In this document: piece after piece, positions 33,363-41,564 of the stretch
How the letters are laid out: every line of letters starts with the position of its first letter
How positions within the stretch are numbered: position 1 is the first letter of the stretch
Assembly (NCBI RefSeq): GCF_001702265.1
Contig: NZ_MAUE01000032.1
Location: 30,963-90,028, forward strand
DNA: 59,066 nucleotides
Reading direction: 5' to 3'
Source of the DNA: Pseudomonas aylmerensis
GTDB taxonomy: Bacteria; Pseudomonadota; Gammaproteobacteria; Pseudomonadales; Pseudomonadaceae
Translations under genes and position numbers: made by a program
Notes under the pieces: generated by a model
Databases searched by the model: none
What the model saw: the letters and a program-made list of their open reading frames with translations, nothing else
Told to the model about the DNA's origin: nothing

Positions 33363-35888
33363 TCAACCGGCAATCTGTTCAGTGGCGGTGGACTCGGCCA
33401 ACGTATCCGGCGTGCAGCGCAAATCGCCGATCATCAGCAGGTTGTTTTCACTGCGGGCCTTGGAAGGGTCGAGCCGGAACTGGCAGAGCAACTGGTTATT
33501 GCGGCGCACTTCCAGGGTCGGTGAACTGGCGTTCATTTCCAGCGAGAAGAACCCGTCGACCTCGCTCACCCCACGGGTGGCGTGATTGATGACGTGCAGG
33601 CCCTTGAGCGGTTTGCCCTGGGGGTCGACCAGGCGGCCGAGCACGGTGACGGTTTGCATCACGCTGATCTTGCGGTACTCCACCCCGCCCTTGTTCAGGT
33701 GGTAGCGCGTGCGCGGCGGCTGGATCGAGGCCGACGGCGCATGGTTGCCGTCGAAGTCGAAACTCACCGAGCTGCCCTTGTAGGCAGTGATCGGGATGAA
33801 GTTGCGACCGGGACGCAAGGCCGTGCTGCCGCCACTCAGGTCGTCGGCGCGCAGGGCGATGTCGTCGACGTCGGTCTCCACGTCCACGATCAGCCCGGAG
33901 CCGTTGCCGTGGTACTGGCTGGTCATCACCATCTTTTGCTGGCCGACGGCGAACGTGCTGTCCAGGTTCAGGCCGCCACTCAAGTCGTCGTTGAACGAGG
34001 AACGCTGCAGGTAGCCGTCACCGTTGACATACTCGTTTTCAAAACTGGCCATGCCGGACAAACCGATGCCGTAGGTGTCGGTGGTTGTCGTGGCGGACAC
34101 GCTTTGCAGCAGGTGGTCCTGCAGGTCCTTGCGGTACGTCAGCGAAGCGTTGTTGTCCCGGGTGCCGTCGCGGGAAGTCCGTGTGCCGATGCTGGCGGAC
34201 CATTGCTCGCCCGGCGCGCCGAGGGCCAGGCTGATGCTCAGGTCGACCCCGCGATTGCGCTGCTCGCCCGTGGCGAAGCTGGCAGGCCGGTCAAACACCG
34301 ACACGCGCCAGTTGGCGTCGTTGCCGAACAGGTGGGTACGTTCGGTCCAACCCAGGTCCAGGCCGACACCTTCGTTGTTGCCCTCGCTGTAGAACAGCCG
34401 GGCATTGATGGAGCGCAGGTTGCTCAGGCGGTGGTTGACCGAAATCGACGAGTTGCTGGTCTGCCCGATGAACACGTCGCGCTGACGAATGCGCGTGCCG
34501 TCGGGCAGGGTTTCGTAGGTGTTGCGGGTGTCGAGCCAGCTGCGCGTGTGGTTGAACACCACGCTGCCCAGGCCGTAGTTGTACAGGCCATTGAAGTCGA
34601 GGCCGGTGCCGTATTTTTCCGTCCAGTAGACGTTGGCATACAGGCTGGCCTGGTCGGCAAGGGTCCAGTCGAACGAGGTGCCGTACTGCATGTTGTCCTT
34701 GACCTGGCGCCCGGACACCCCCAGCACCACACGCGGATGCGCCAGGTAGTTGAGGGAGACGCCGGCAGTCGGGCTGCCGCTGCTCTGCTCGTCGAAGTTG
34801 CTCAGCAGCTTGCTTTCCTGGCCGGCGAACAGGTTGTAGCGCCAGCGCTCGTCGTGGTTGCGCCAGTTGTTGGGTTTGTACACCAACTCCTGGGTGGTGC
34901 TGGTGATCTGGCCGTCTTCCACCAGGCGCACTTCCACTTCATAGATGCCGCCGGGTAGGGGCCGCGTGTCGAGGCTGTGCAAGCCGCTGCCGACCGGCTG
35001 CGTGTTGATCAGCAGGCCATTGCGATAAATCTCCACCGACGCCTGACGGCTGGCGGTGACGTAGATCGGGTACACCGCAGGCTTGGCGTTGCTGATCACC
35101 AGGCTGTCGGAACTGCCGTACATCACGCCGACGGCGGTGTCGGGGCTGGCCCCGAAAGTGCGCAGTTGGCGCGTCAGGCCTTCGGCATTGGGCGTGAAGT
35201 AACCCAGGCGCAGGAAGTTGCCTTCCAGCTCACGCTGGGTGTAGAGCGCGTACACCGCGTGGTTGAGGTCATCGTCATCGGGGCCGCCAAGGCGCGAGAA
35301 CTGCATGTTCAGCGTCTGGCTCCACAGGCCCAGGCTACTGCTGGCGTCGACGCCGAAGCGCCCGCCGAGGTCCTGGCCTTCGCCGCCGCTGAGGTTCAAC
35401 TGGTTGCGCACGATCAGGCCGGTGCTGCCGCCGGTGGGCAGGAAGTAATAACGCTGCTCCTGGGCATCACGCTCGGCGTTTTCGGTGAGCAGGGACACCG
35501 TGGAGTTTTCCAGGTTGTAGTGCACAGCCATGAGCCCCGAGGGGCAGTTGCTGGCGCAGGCACCGAGCGCCACACCCTGCTTCAGGTAGTCGGCCCAGTG
35601 GTCGCGCTCTTCATCCTTGATGACGCTGCCGTCGTGGTCGGTAAAGTCGAGCAGGGTCAGGCGGTCGTCACGGGTCAGGACGATCATTGCCTCGGAGACA
35701 AACTCCTGGTCCAGTTCAACCCTGACGGCCAGGGGGACATCAAAAAAGTGCTCTTCAAAGTCCGCCGGCAATCCCTTGGCCTGGGAAAGCAAACTACGCG
35801 GTGTTGTGCCTTCGGCGGTACCTGCCGCCAACGCGCCCGCACAAAACAACAAGGCAAGCGCTGCCGCGATGGAAGTCATCGGGAACAT
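33363..35888 (-). CDS. CS1-type (TcfC/CfaC-like) outer-membrane usher
   Basis: 841 residues. Signal peptide ~1-21 (MTSIAAALALLFCAGALAA region). The N-terminal domain EEHFFDVPLAVRVELDQEFV is typical of alpha-class ushers. A large beta-barrel follows (QLRTFGASPDTAVGVMYG, YPIYVTASRQASVEIYRNG with the plug). The C-terminal TcfC E-set-like part VTVLGRLVDPQGKPLKGLHV precedes LEVRRNNQLLCQFRLDP. It forms the outer-membrane pore that assembles and exports the pilus. The major pilin lies upstream and the adhesin downstream. The ribosome site is weak. Confidence 0.88.
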   Translation of the reverse strand: MFPMTSIAAALALLFCAGALAAGTAEGTTPRSLLSQAKGLPADFEEHFFDVPLAVRVELDQEFVSEAMIVLTRDDRLTLLDFTDHDGSVIKDEERDHWADYLKQGVALGACASNCPSGLMAVHYNLENSTVSLLTENAERDAQEQRYYFLPTGGSTGLIVRNQLNLSGGEGQDLGGRFGVDASSSLGLWSQTLNMQFSRLGGPDDDDLNHAVYALYTQRELEGNFLRLGYFTPNAEGLTRQLRTFGASPDTAVGVMYGSSDSLVISNAKPAVYPIYVTASRQASVEIYRNGLLINTQPVGSGLHSLDTRPLPGGIYEVEVRLVEDGQITSTTQELVYKPNNWRNHDERWRYNLFAGQESKLLSNFDEQSSGSPTAGVSLNYLAHPRVVLGVSGRQVKDNMQYGTSFDWTLADQASLYANVYWTEKYGTGLDFNGLYNYGLGSVVFNHTRSWLDTRNTYETLPDGTRIRQRDVFIGQTSNSSISVNHRLSNLRSINARLFYSEGNNEGVGLDLGWTERTHLFGNDANWRVSVFDRPASFATGEQRNRGVDLSISLALGAPGEQWSASIGTRTSRDGTRDNNASLTYRKDLQDHLLQSVSATTTTDTYGIGLSGMASFENEYVNGDGYLQRSSFNDDLSGGLNLDSTFAVGQQKMVMTSQYHGNGSGLIVDVETDVDDIALRADDLSGGSTALRPGRNFIPITAYKGSSVSFDFDGNHAPSASIQPPRTRYHLNKGGVEYRKISVMQTVTVLGRLVDPQGKPLKGLHVINHATRGVSEVDGFFSLEMNASSPTLEVRRNNQLLCQFRLDPSKARSENNLLMIGDLRCTPDTLAESTATEQIAG

Positions 35889-35995
35889 GAACGGAATACT
35901 CTGATTTCGGACTTCAAACGCAAAACCGGTCGACCGACAGCGACTGCCTGTCGACCGGTATCGCTACCCAACAATAAGCCGGTGCTGATCAGGCC

Positions 35996-36487
35996 TTACT
36001 GTGTGACGCGTGGCACGTGGTCGAAGACGATGGTGTAGTTGGTGGTGAACAGCCCGGATACGCCATCTGCAGGTTTGGCGGCAGCCACGACCAGGTCAGC
36101 CTGGGTGCCTGGGGTGGTGCTTGCGTCATCGGCCACTTCCAGTGGCGCGCCGGTCAGGACTACACCGTTGAAGGTGTTGGTCAGTGCGATCGCGGAGGTG
36201 CCGTTGGTCAACGAAGCGGGACCGCCTTCGATGTAGGCGTGGATCGAACCGTCAGTGTTTTTCAGGTCGTAGGTGGCGCGCAGCGAACTCAGTTCACCGG
36301 TGACGGGGTTGTAGTTCATGGTTTCGTCGCGACCGAAGTTGGGATCACGTGGCAGCACATGGAACTGCTTGGTAGGAATCGTCGCCTTGATGTTGATGAC
36401 GCTGCTGGCCTCGCCGGCAGCGAAAGCGCTGGAGGAGCCGATCGCCAAAGCAACGAGAGGCAGGACGAAAGCGGTCTTTTTAAGCAT
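35996..36487 (-). CDS. CS1-type major pilin
   Basis: 163 residues. Signal peptide MLKKTAFVLPLVALAIGS...AFA, then INIKATIPTKQFHVLPRDPN, the CS1/CFA-I major-subunit signature (compare VKATVPTKQF...). It is Ala/Thr/Val-rich with no cysteines, and ends FTTNYTIVFDHVPRVTQ. It is the first gene of the operon, so it should be the most expressed. AGG lies eight bases before the ATG at 36487. A longer in-frame start (36511) would add eight residues of leader DNA. Confidence 0.88.
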   Translation of the reverse strand: MLKKTAFVLPLVALAIGSSSAFAAGEASSVINIKATIPTKQFHVLPRDPNFGRDETMNYNPVTGELSSLRATYDLKNTDGSIHAYIEGGPASLTNGTSAIALTNTFNGVVLTGAPLEVADDASTTPGTQADLVVAAAKPADGVSGLFTTNYTIVFDHVPRVTQ

Positions 36488-36520
36488 TTTTAGTACCTGT
36501 GGTGACATCAAATGTTAGTT

Positions 36521-36537
36521 GAGAAAACTGTTTTCTC
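36521..36537. promoter_or_regulatory. GAGAAAA-CTG-TTTTCTC palindrome before the CS1 pilin gene
   Basis: A perfect 7-3-7 palindrome, 33 bp upstream of the pilin ATG. In the RNA it would form an AU-rich hairpin in the leader; as DNA it could be an operator. It is not followed by a T-run in the pilin direction, so it is not a terminator. Confidence 0.5.
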
Positions 36538-36961
36538 GCCCCGCCCAAACCCAATAATCCGGTCTTGCGAAGCAGGCAAATAGTCCCTCGAAACGCCACT
36601 TGATGATGCCGGCCCTTTCGCGCTGACCCGTAATTAAACACGACACGCAAATACAGAAAAAAACCATAAAATTCAAAAAGATGAATATTAACTGTCATCT
36701 TGTTATTACACGCAAACATGGACAGTACTACTTATATAAATCCGCACTCTGTAGGACATCAGCTACACACCAGAGCGGCTCTGGTTATTCCCCGCCATTA
36801 GAGCAATAACTCCACTGAACCAGCTGATGGTGTCTTCATAAAATGGCCATTTAGCCGCGCTGATTCGCTGATAAGGCCAGGCCCTGTTCGGAGGCGGCGG
36901 CCATCTTGCGCAGCCGCGTTTTCCTATCGCTACCGTTCGTCAGACGGTTTTGCGCTTTACG
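36538..36961. other. AT-rich intergenic region between CS1 pilus operon and yqjI-like gene
   Basis: About 420 bp without a convincing gene. It is clearly richer in A/T than its surroundings, especially 36640-36760, and must hold the CS1 pilus promoter on the minus strand and part of the divergent regulator promoter. I could not pick a single -35/-10 pair with confidence. A 79-codon open frame at 36480-36719 looks like chance. Confidence 0.6.
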
Positions 36962-36975
36962 TAAGATATATCTTA
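36962..36975. promoter_or_regulatory. TAAGATATATCTTA operator before the yqjI-like regulator
   Basis: A perfect 14-bp palindrome (TAAGATA/TATCTTA), followed by another partial half-site (TATCTAA, 36981-36987). It lies 33 bp before the GTG start of the PadR-type gene, over the expected promoter. AT-rich palindromes containing GATATATC-like cores are known targets of PadR/YqjI-type repressors, which control their own genes and the adjacent reductase. Confidence 0.68.
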
Positions 36976-37008
36976 AGTTGTATCTAAATCAGACAGGAGA
37001 ACACGACA

Positions 37009-37557
37009 GTGAGAGACCCTCATCACCACCGAGACCACGGTGACGACCGCGATGGCTTCGAAAAACGCCCTGGCCGCGAACGCGGTGGGCGCGGCCCGCG
37101 CGTCTTTGCGCCGGGCGACCTGAAATTGCTGCTGCCGGCGTTGATCGCCGAACAGCCGTGCCACGGCTACGACCTGATCCGCCGCATTGAAACCCTCTTC
37201 GACGGCGCCTACAGCCCCAGCCCCGGAGTGATCTACCCCACGCTGACCTTCCTGGAAGAAAGCGAGTTGATCGCCGGCGACGCCGAAGGCGGAAAAAAAC
37301 GCTACACAATCACCGACGCCGGTCGTCTCTTCTTAAGCGAACAGGCGGTGGCCCTTGACGGCATTCGCCTGCGCATGGAGGTGAGCAAACGCTCGCTGCG
37401 CGGCCATGACCGTCCACCAGAAATCCACGAGGCGGTGCACAACCTGCGCCACGCCTTGCATTCGCACCACGGGCGCTGGAGCCCGGAAGAAATCGTTCGT
37501 GTCGCGGCGCTGCTCAACAGCACCGCCCAAGCCATTGCCGACGGGAAAGCTCAATGA
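37009..37557 (+). CDS. yqjI: PadR-family metal-responsive repressor (YqjI-like)
   Basis: 182 residues. A His/Asp/Arg-rich N-terminal tail (MRDPHHHRDHGDDRDG) resembles the His-rich tail of E. coli YqjI, although the Cys residues of the E. coli tail are absent. The PadR winged helix follows: LLPALIAEQPCHGYDLIRRI, then SPSPGVIYPTLTFLEE and GGKKRYTITDAG. YqjI represses itself and the ferric reductase yqjH, and is inactivated by nickel or altered iron balance. GTG start at 37009 with AGGAG just upstream. Its stop overlaps the next start (ATGA), so the two are coupled. Confidence 0.85.
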   Translation: MRDPHHHRDHGDDRDGFEKRPGRERGGRGPRVFAPGDLKLLLPALIAEQPCHGYDLIRRIETLFDGAYSPSPGVIYPTLTFLEESELIAGDAEGGKKRYTITDAGRLFLSEQAVALDGIRLRMEVSKRSLRGHDRPPEIHEAVHNLRHALHSHHGRWSPEEIVRVAALLNSTAQAIADGKAQ

Positions 37558-38321
37558 ATACTCAAGCCATCCACCGCGTGACCCACGAGATCAAACGCCG
37601 CCGCCTGCAGGTATTGCGCGTGGTCGACATCACCCCGCGCATGCGCCGCATCACCCTCGGCGGGCCGGAACTGGCCGGGTTTATCAGCCTGGGCAGCGAC
37701 GATCACATCAAGTTGCTGTTCCCGCAGAACGCTGCCGAGCAGGCCGCGCTGGAAAGCCCGACCTTCAGCATCAAGGGCGAAGGCCCGCAGCCAGCGATGC
37801 GTGACTACACGCCGCGCCGCTATGACCTGGACATCGGTGAACTGGACATCGACTTCGTATTGCACGGCGATGGCCCCGCCTCCACCTGGGCCGACCAGGC
37901 CAAGGTCGGCCAGCACCTGTACATCGGCGGGCCACGCGGCTCGATGATCGTGCCGGACATCTTCGACAGCTACCTGCTGATCGGCGACGAAACCGCGTTG
38001 CCGGCCATCGGCCGCCGCCTGGAAGAACTGCCGGCGGGGCGCAAGGTGCTGGCGGTGATCGAGATCGCCGATGCGGCGGAACAACAAGCGCTGCAAAGCG
38101 CCGCCGATGTGGAGGTGATCTGGGTGGTGCGCGGTCAGGACAACCTGCTCGACCGCGTGAAAAACCTCACGCTGCCGAGTGGCTCGCTGTACTGCTTTGT
38201 CGCCACCGAAACCAAGCTGTCGCGCCAGGTACGCCGGGTGCTGCTGGACACCCATAAGGTCAATGAGGAGTTCCTCAAGGCCGTGGGCTACTGGCGTGCG
38301 GACGGCAACGAAGAGGAGTAA
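37554..38321 (+). CDS. Siderophore-interacting protein / ferric reductase (YqjH/ViuB-like)
   Basis: 255 residues, full SIP length. The FAD-binding half has RITLGGPELAGF, and DYTPRRYDLD carries the RxYTxR-like flavin motif (here YTPRRYD). The NAD(P)-binding C-terminal half has YLLIGDETALPAIGRRLEEL. GYWRADGNEEE is the usual C-terminal end. Such enzymes reduce Fe(III)-siderophores in the cytoplasm to release iron. It overlaps the YqjI-like repressor gene by 4 bp, the same pairing as yqjI-yqjH in E. coli, so metal-dependent repression is expected. Confidence 0.9.
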   Translation: MNTQAIHRVTHEIKRRRLQVLRVVDITPRMRRITLGGPELAGFISLGSDDHIKLLFPQNAAEQAALESPTFSIKGEGPQPAMRDYTPRRYDLDIGELDIDFVLHGDGPASTWADQAKVGQHLYIGGPRGSMIVPDIFDSYLLIGDETALPAIGRRLEELPAGRKVLAVIEIADAAEQQALQSAADVEVIWVVRGQDNLLDRVKNLTLPSGSLYCFVATETKLSRQVRRVLLDTHKVNEEFLKAVGYWRADGNEEE

Positions 38322-38340
38322 GCCTCACGTTACGGGTGTG

Positions 38341-39297
38341 TCATGGCACCCCCATAACGAGTACTCCGCTGCCGCTGATGGCTCCGGCAGCAGGTAGGGA
38401 GCCTGCTCGCCGAACAAGGGAAAACGTCACATCGTCGCCCCCCACGCTGTTGGTAATTTGGGTCAGGAATGAACCATTGACATGAACCGCACTTGCACCA
38501 CGAACAAGGGCCGTCCCCACGTCCGGGTTGGTCATTCGCAGCAGACGCGTGTCGAACGAAGAGGCGGTGCCTTTGTAAGTAATGGTGATCGGTGTAGTAA
38601 TCCCGCCGTCCGGGCATGAATAAGTGAGCCGGCGGTTGCTGCGGATGGTCGTGGTCAGCGGATCGGTACCGATTGCTCTTTGGTGCACATTGCCGAAGTT
38701 GATCTCGATCGGGTTGTTATTGTTGATCGTGCAGGTGGACGGGGAGATGGTGAAGTTGTTGGCGGCCGTATAAGTGACAGTGAGTTGCGGCCGAGTGGCG
38801 TCGTAATTGTTCGAGCTGGTGAGACGTAACAGGCCAAGGGTGTCTCCTGTTCGAACATCGATCGGGTTGGAGGGACTGTGGCGTACCAGAATATAGGGCG
38901 TGATATTGATCGGATAGCCGATCCCGTTGTTGGGCATGGTGGCCACCCGTATACCCGCCTGAACCGGGGTATTGAGGAATGCGCCATTGATGCGCAAACC
39001 ACTCTGTTCACCTGCGAACTTGGGGCCGGATGTCCAGGGCGTCCCTGAGGCATTGCCGGTTTCCCAATAGTCCGCCCCCCAAACAGGACCGGCTCCAGCC
39101 GTAAACCGACATTCGAGTCGAGCACCTTCCATCAGAATCCTCGTGCGGTCTGTATCGAGTCGTACAGTTACGGGGACGGTCAAATGAGTGACGCGCGCCC
39201 ACTCACCGCCATTGACTCGACAGTCTACGGCCTGCGCGGTCGTGTTAACGCCAATCAGCAGGAGAAGCATAATGGCGCTGTCATATAGTCGTTTCAT
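38341..39297 (-). CDS. Type-1-like pilus two-domain tip adhesin
   Basis: 318 residues, about the size of FimH. Signal peptide MKRLYDSAIMLLLLIGVNTT...AQA. An N-terminal domain (~22-190) with Cys in VDCRVNGGEWARV and ARLECRFTAGAG would be the lectin part. The C-terminal pilin domain (~190-318) has STCTINNNNPIEINFGNV and LTYSCPDGG, the disulfide pair of fimbrial subunits. Last gene of the type-1-like operon, where fimH normally sits. The binding target is unknown. The start at 39297 follows GAGAGATCAAC. The gap to the next gene upstream is 106 bp. Confidence 0.82.
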   Translation of the reverse strand: MKRLYDSAIMLLLLIGVNTTAQAVDCRVNGGEWARVTHLTVPVTVRLDTDRTRILMEGARLECRFTAGAGPVWGADYWETGNASGTPWTSGPKFAGEQSGLRINGAFLNTPVQAGIRVATMPNNGIGYPINITPYILVRHSPSNPIDVRTGDTLGLLRLTSSNNYDATRPQLTVTYTAANNFTISPSTCTINNNNPIEINFGNVHQRAIGTDPLTTTIRSNRRLTYSCPDGGITTPITITYKGTASSFDTRLLRMTNPDVGTALVRGASAVHVNGSFLTQITNSVGGDDVTFSLVRRAGSLPAAGAISGSGVLVMGVP

Positions 39298-39403
39298 GTT
39301 GATCTCTCGTTGCTTATCTACACAGGCGCCATCCAGCGAACAATCAGTCCGTGTAAATGACCTAAAAGCCAATGCGCGTGCACCCGATGCTTGAACTTGT
39401 GAA

Positions 39404-39952
39404 TTACGGATAGTCCAGCGTAAACGTAGAGGTCACCCTGTAAGCCCCATGCCCGATGGTCTGGTCCCTGATGGCATTGGGCTCCCCCTGCACATAGGCT
39501 TTGAGTTCAATGACATTGCTGCCATTGGCCAAAACCTGTTCGTCGCTGACTTTGTTCACGGGCAATGGCTTGTTACTCAGCGTCTCCAGACCGAGCCCGA
39601 TACCCGAGGCACCATTGCCGCTATCCAGCGCGAACAATCCGGGCAGCGCCCGGTTTTCCACACCGCCGAAGGTGATGGTCACCGTGTTGCCGATGGTGGT
39701 GTCGCAGTCTTCCAGATGCAGCTTGAAGCCTTTGCCCACAGAGCGCGTGTTGATGTAGAGGTGCTTGCTGGTCAGGTCCCAGAGCTCCAGGGTGATTGCC
39801 TCGTCGCCAGGCCTGATGTTGCAGGCCTGCTCAACCAGGTTGCCCTTGAAATTCAGGTTGTCCGTCGCAGACGCCTCGGTTATCAGGCTGAAGGCTGGCA
39901 CCCAGGCCAGCACGGCGCACAGCCACCTGGGATGAACACTCTCATGTCCCAT
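39404..39952 (-). CDS. Type-1-like fimbrial subunit
   Basis: 182 residues. Signal peptide (ending ITEASA) then TDNLNFKGNLVEQACNIRPG, with the first pilin cysteine; LHLEDCDTTIGNTVTITFGG holds the second. The C-terminus YRVTSTFTLDYP has the usual beta-zipper and penultimate Tyr. AGGAG precedes the ATG. It follows the upstream subunit gene by 11 bp. Probably a minor or adaptor subunit. Confidence 0.85.
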   Translation of the reverse strand: MGHESVHPRWLCAVLAWVPAFSLITEASATDNLNFKGNLVEQACNIRPGDEAITLELWDLTSKHLYINTRSVGKGFKLHLEDCDTTIGNTVTITFGGVENRALPGLFALDSGNGASGIGLGLETLSNKPLPVNKVSDEQVLANGSNVIELKAYVQGEPNAIRDQTIGHGAYRVTSTFTLDYP

Positions 39953-39963
39953 GGATTCAACTC

Positions 39964-40443
39964 CTACTGGTATTCGGCCAACAGCGTGGCCACCGCTGTA
40001 AACCTTGCGGGGGCCAGCGTTGCACCCGGCTGTTTGACCGGTACGACTTCCAACATCGGCGGGGACGACACGGTTATATCCAGTGGCGTATTGAGTCGAA
40101 ACGGCAGGCTATTCTGGAGTATTCGAATGCCCAGGCCAGGCGCGCTAGTTTGCACAGCCGAGCCGTCGAACGTCGTGGGTGTGCCGTTGACACTCAACTT
40201 CAGCACCCACGGGAGCGTGGCGCTACCACAGCTGATGGTGTAGCCGAGCGCTCGGCGGTATCTCACGCCATCGACTCGCTTGACGCCGACATCGCCGAAA
40301 TCGACTTCGATCGTGTTCCCCGCATTGATCGTGCAGGGCGGCGGCTCGTTGAGTGTCCCGCTGAACGTCAAGTTGGCCGAAGCAGCGCTGCTGAGGCCGA
40401 TCGAACACAAGGCGAGCAAGGCTCGCTGCTGCCAGCATGTCAT
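39964..40443 (-). CDS. Fimbrial minor subunit
   Basis: 159 residues. Signal peptide MTCWQQRALLALCSIGLSSA...ASA, then LTFSGTLNEPPPCTINAGNT. The cysteine pair is Cys in PPPCTINAG and in YTISCGSA, and the end TAVATLLAEYQ matches pilins. It is a close sister of the next gene upstream (PPPC.INxG, VDGVxYRR, PVKxxGxxL and the terminal TLxxxYQ are shared), so the two arose by duplication. GAGGAG precedes the ATG at 40443; the in-frame extension to 40494 crosses the neighbour's tail. Confidence 0.85.
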   Translation of the reverse strand: MTCWQQRALLALCSIGLSSAASANLTFSGTLNEPPPCTINAGNTIEVDFGDVGVKRVDGVRYRRALGYTISCGSATLPWVLKLSVNGTPTTFDGSAVQTSAPGLGIRILQNSLPFRLNTPLDITVSSPPMLEVVPVKQPGATLAPARFTAVATLLAEYQ

Positions 40444-40456
40444 TGCGCGCTCCTCA

Positions 40457-40951
40457 TCATTGGTAATCGACCACAAGCGTGGCGGCGGCATCAAATGCGC
40501 CCCCGAGCAGGATGCTGCCCGCGCGCTTGACCGGCACTGCCTGCACGACGGGGAAGTTGGGATAGGTAAAATTCACGGCCGCATTAAGCGGCCAATCCGC
40601 ACCGTTAACGAACAGTTTCACCCCAAGATTCGGGTTGCGGGTCGAGAGTACGCGAGCATCAAACGAGGCCCCCGTGCCCCTGAGTTCAAGCCTCATGGCG
40701 TTGCTGAAAGGGGCATCACAGGTGACGGTATAAGGCACGTTGCGACGATAGTTGACACCGTCCACCCGTGACGTCAGAAGGTCGTTGCCAAAGGGCACAT
40801 TGAGCGTACTCCCGCCGTTAATGATGCACGGCGGAGGTGCGATGATGACCGCGCGGATGATCAGGTTGGTGTCGGCCTGCACACCCTGGCTGGCGACCCA
40901 CAGCAGGCCTGCCCCAATAAGAATGGCCCGCGGGCCGACTGCCTTGGTCAT
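40457..40951 (-). CDS. Fimbrial minor subunit (sister of the next gene)
   Basis: 164 residues from the ATG at 40951, with GAGG eight bases before; an ATG at 40969 overlapping the upstream stop by 8 bp is possible. Signal peptide ~1-26 (ending QGVQA), then IIRAVIIAPPPCIINGGSTL. The cysteines are in PPPCIING and YTVTCDAP. It ends FDAAATLVVDYQ. The architecture is the same as in the adjacent 39964-40443 gene. Confidence 0.84.
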   Translation of the reverse strand: MTKAVGPRAILIGAGLLWVASQGVQADTNLIIRAVIIAPPPCIINGGSTLNVPFGNDLLTSRVDGVNYRRNVPYTVTCDAPFSNAMRLELRGTGASFDARVLSTRNPNLGVKLFVNGADWPLNAAVNFTYPNFPVVQAVPVKRAGSILLGGAFDAAATLVVDYQ

Positions 40952-40961
40952 TACATTGGCC

Positions 40962-41543
40962 TCACTCATAACTGAGCCTGAAATCCACTACGGCGCGGAA
41001 GGCCCCACTGGTCAACGGCGCGGAGGTGCGCGTGGGTTGAACATTCCAGGTCTGGAGACTGCCGCCCTCGGTCAGAAACAACGGTTCGCCCCGGGAGCCC
41101 AGTTGCACGTCCCGACCCAGGGCATCGGTCAACCGCAGCCCCATCCCGGTGATGCCTTGCACTTTGACCAGCCGTGGATCATCGGCATCGGCAAGCGCGA
41201 GAAACGTGACCGACAACACCGGTTGATGGGAACTCCATGCCAGGTTCCCGGTACGCTCGCTGCGGATGCTGCCGGCGGTGCGCTGGCAATCCTGGAAGCG
41301 CAGCTGGAATGCCCTTGATGGCGCCTGGTCGCCAGGTCGTAGCAGCAGGCTGGCCGACACGGCGCCCAGGTCAATCGTTTGATGGCGCGATGTCATCTCC
41401 AGGCTGCAAGGCGATTCATGCATGGACCCGTTAACGTTCAATCGCCCACGTTGGCCATCGATGCCTTCGTCATCCTCGGCGCCTACTCGCGCCGCCAGGA
41501 CCCATAACACGCAACCCAAGACTTTCACGGTGTGCGACTTCAT
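40962..41543 (-). CDS. Type-1-like fimbrial subunit
   Basis: 193 residues. Signal peptide MKSHTVKVLGCVLWVLAARVG(A), then NVNGSMHESPCSLEMTSRHQ, with TIDLGAVSASLLLRPGDQAP and RFQDCQRTAGSIR supplying the second cysteine. AVVDFRLSYE is the pilin C-terminus. It parallels the subunit at 44946-45506 (DQTIDM, LVNCTLSRTDPLRPG), suggesting a second duplicated pair. GGGAG precedes the ATG. It sits 21 bp after the chaperone gene. Confidence 0.84.
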   Translation of the reverse strand: MKSHTVKVLGCVLWVLAARVGAEDDEGIDGQRGRLNVNGSMHESPCSLEMTSRHQTIDLGAVSASLLLRPGDQAPSRAFQLRFQDCQRTAGSIRSERTGNLAWSSHQPVLSVTFLALADADDPRLVKVQGITGMGLRLTDALGRDVQLGSRGEPLFLTEGGSLQTWNVQPTRTSAPLTSGAFRAVVDFRLSYE

Positions 41544-41564
41544 GACGTTCTCCCGCAGCAGGCG

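Noticed and set aside
36480..36719. 79-codon open frame on the minus strand in the AT-rich gap
   Set aside because: It overlaps the CS1 pilin start and has no ribosome site or plausible product.
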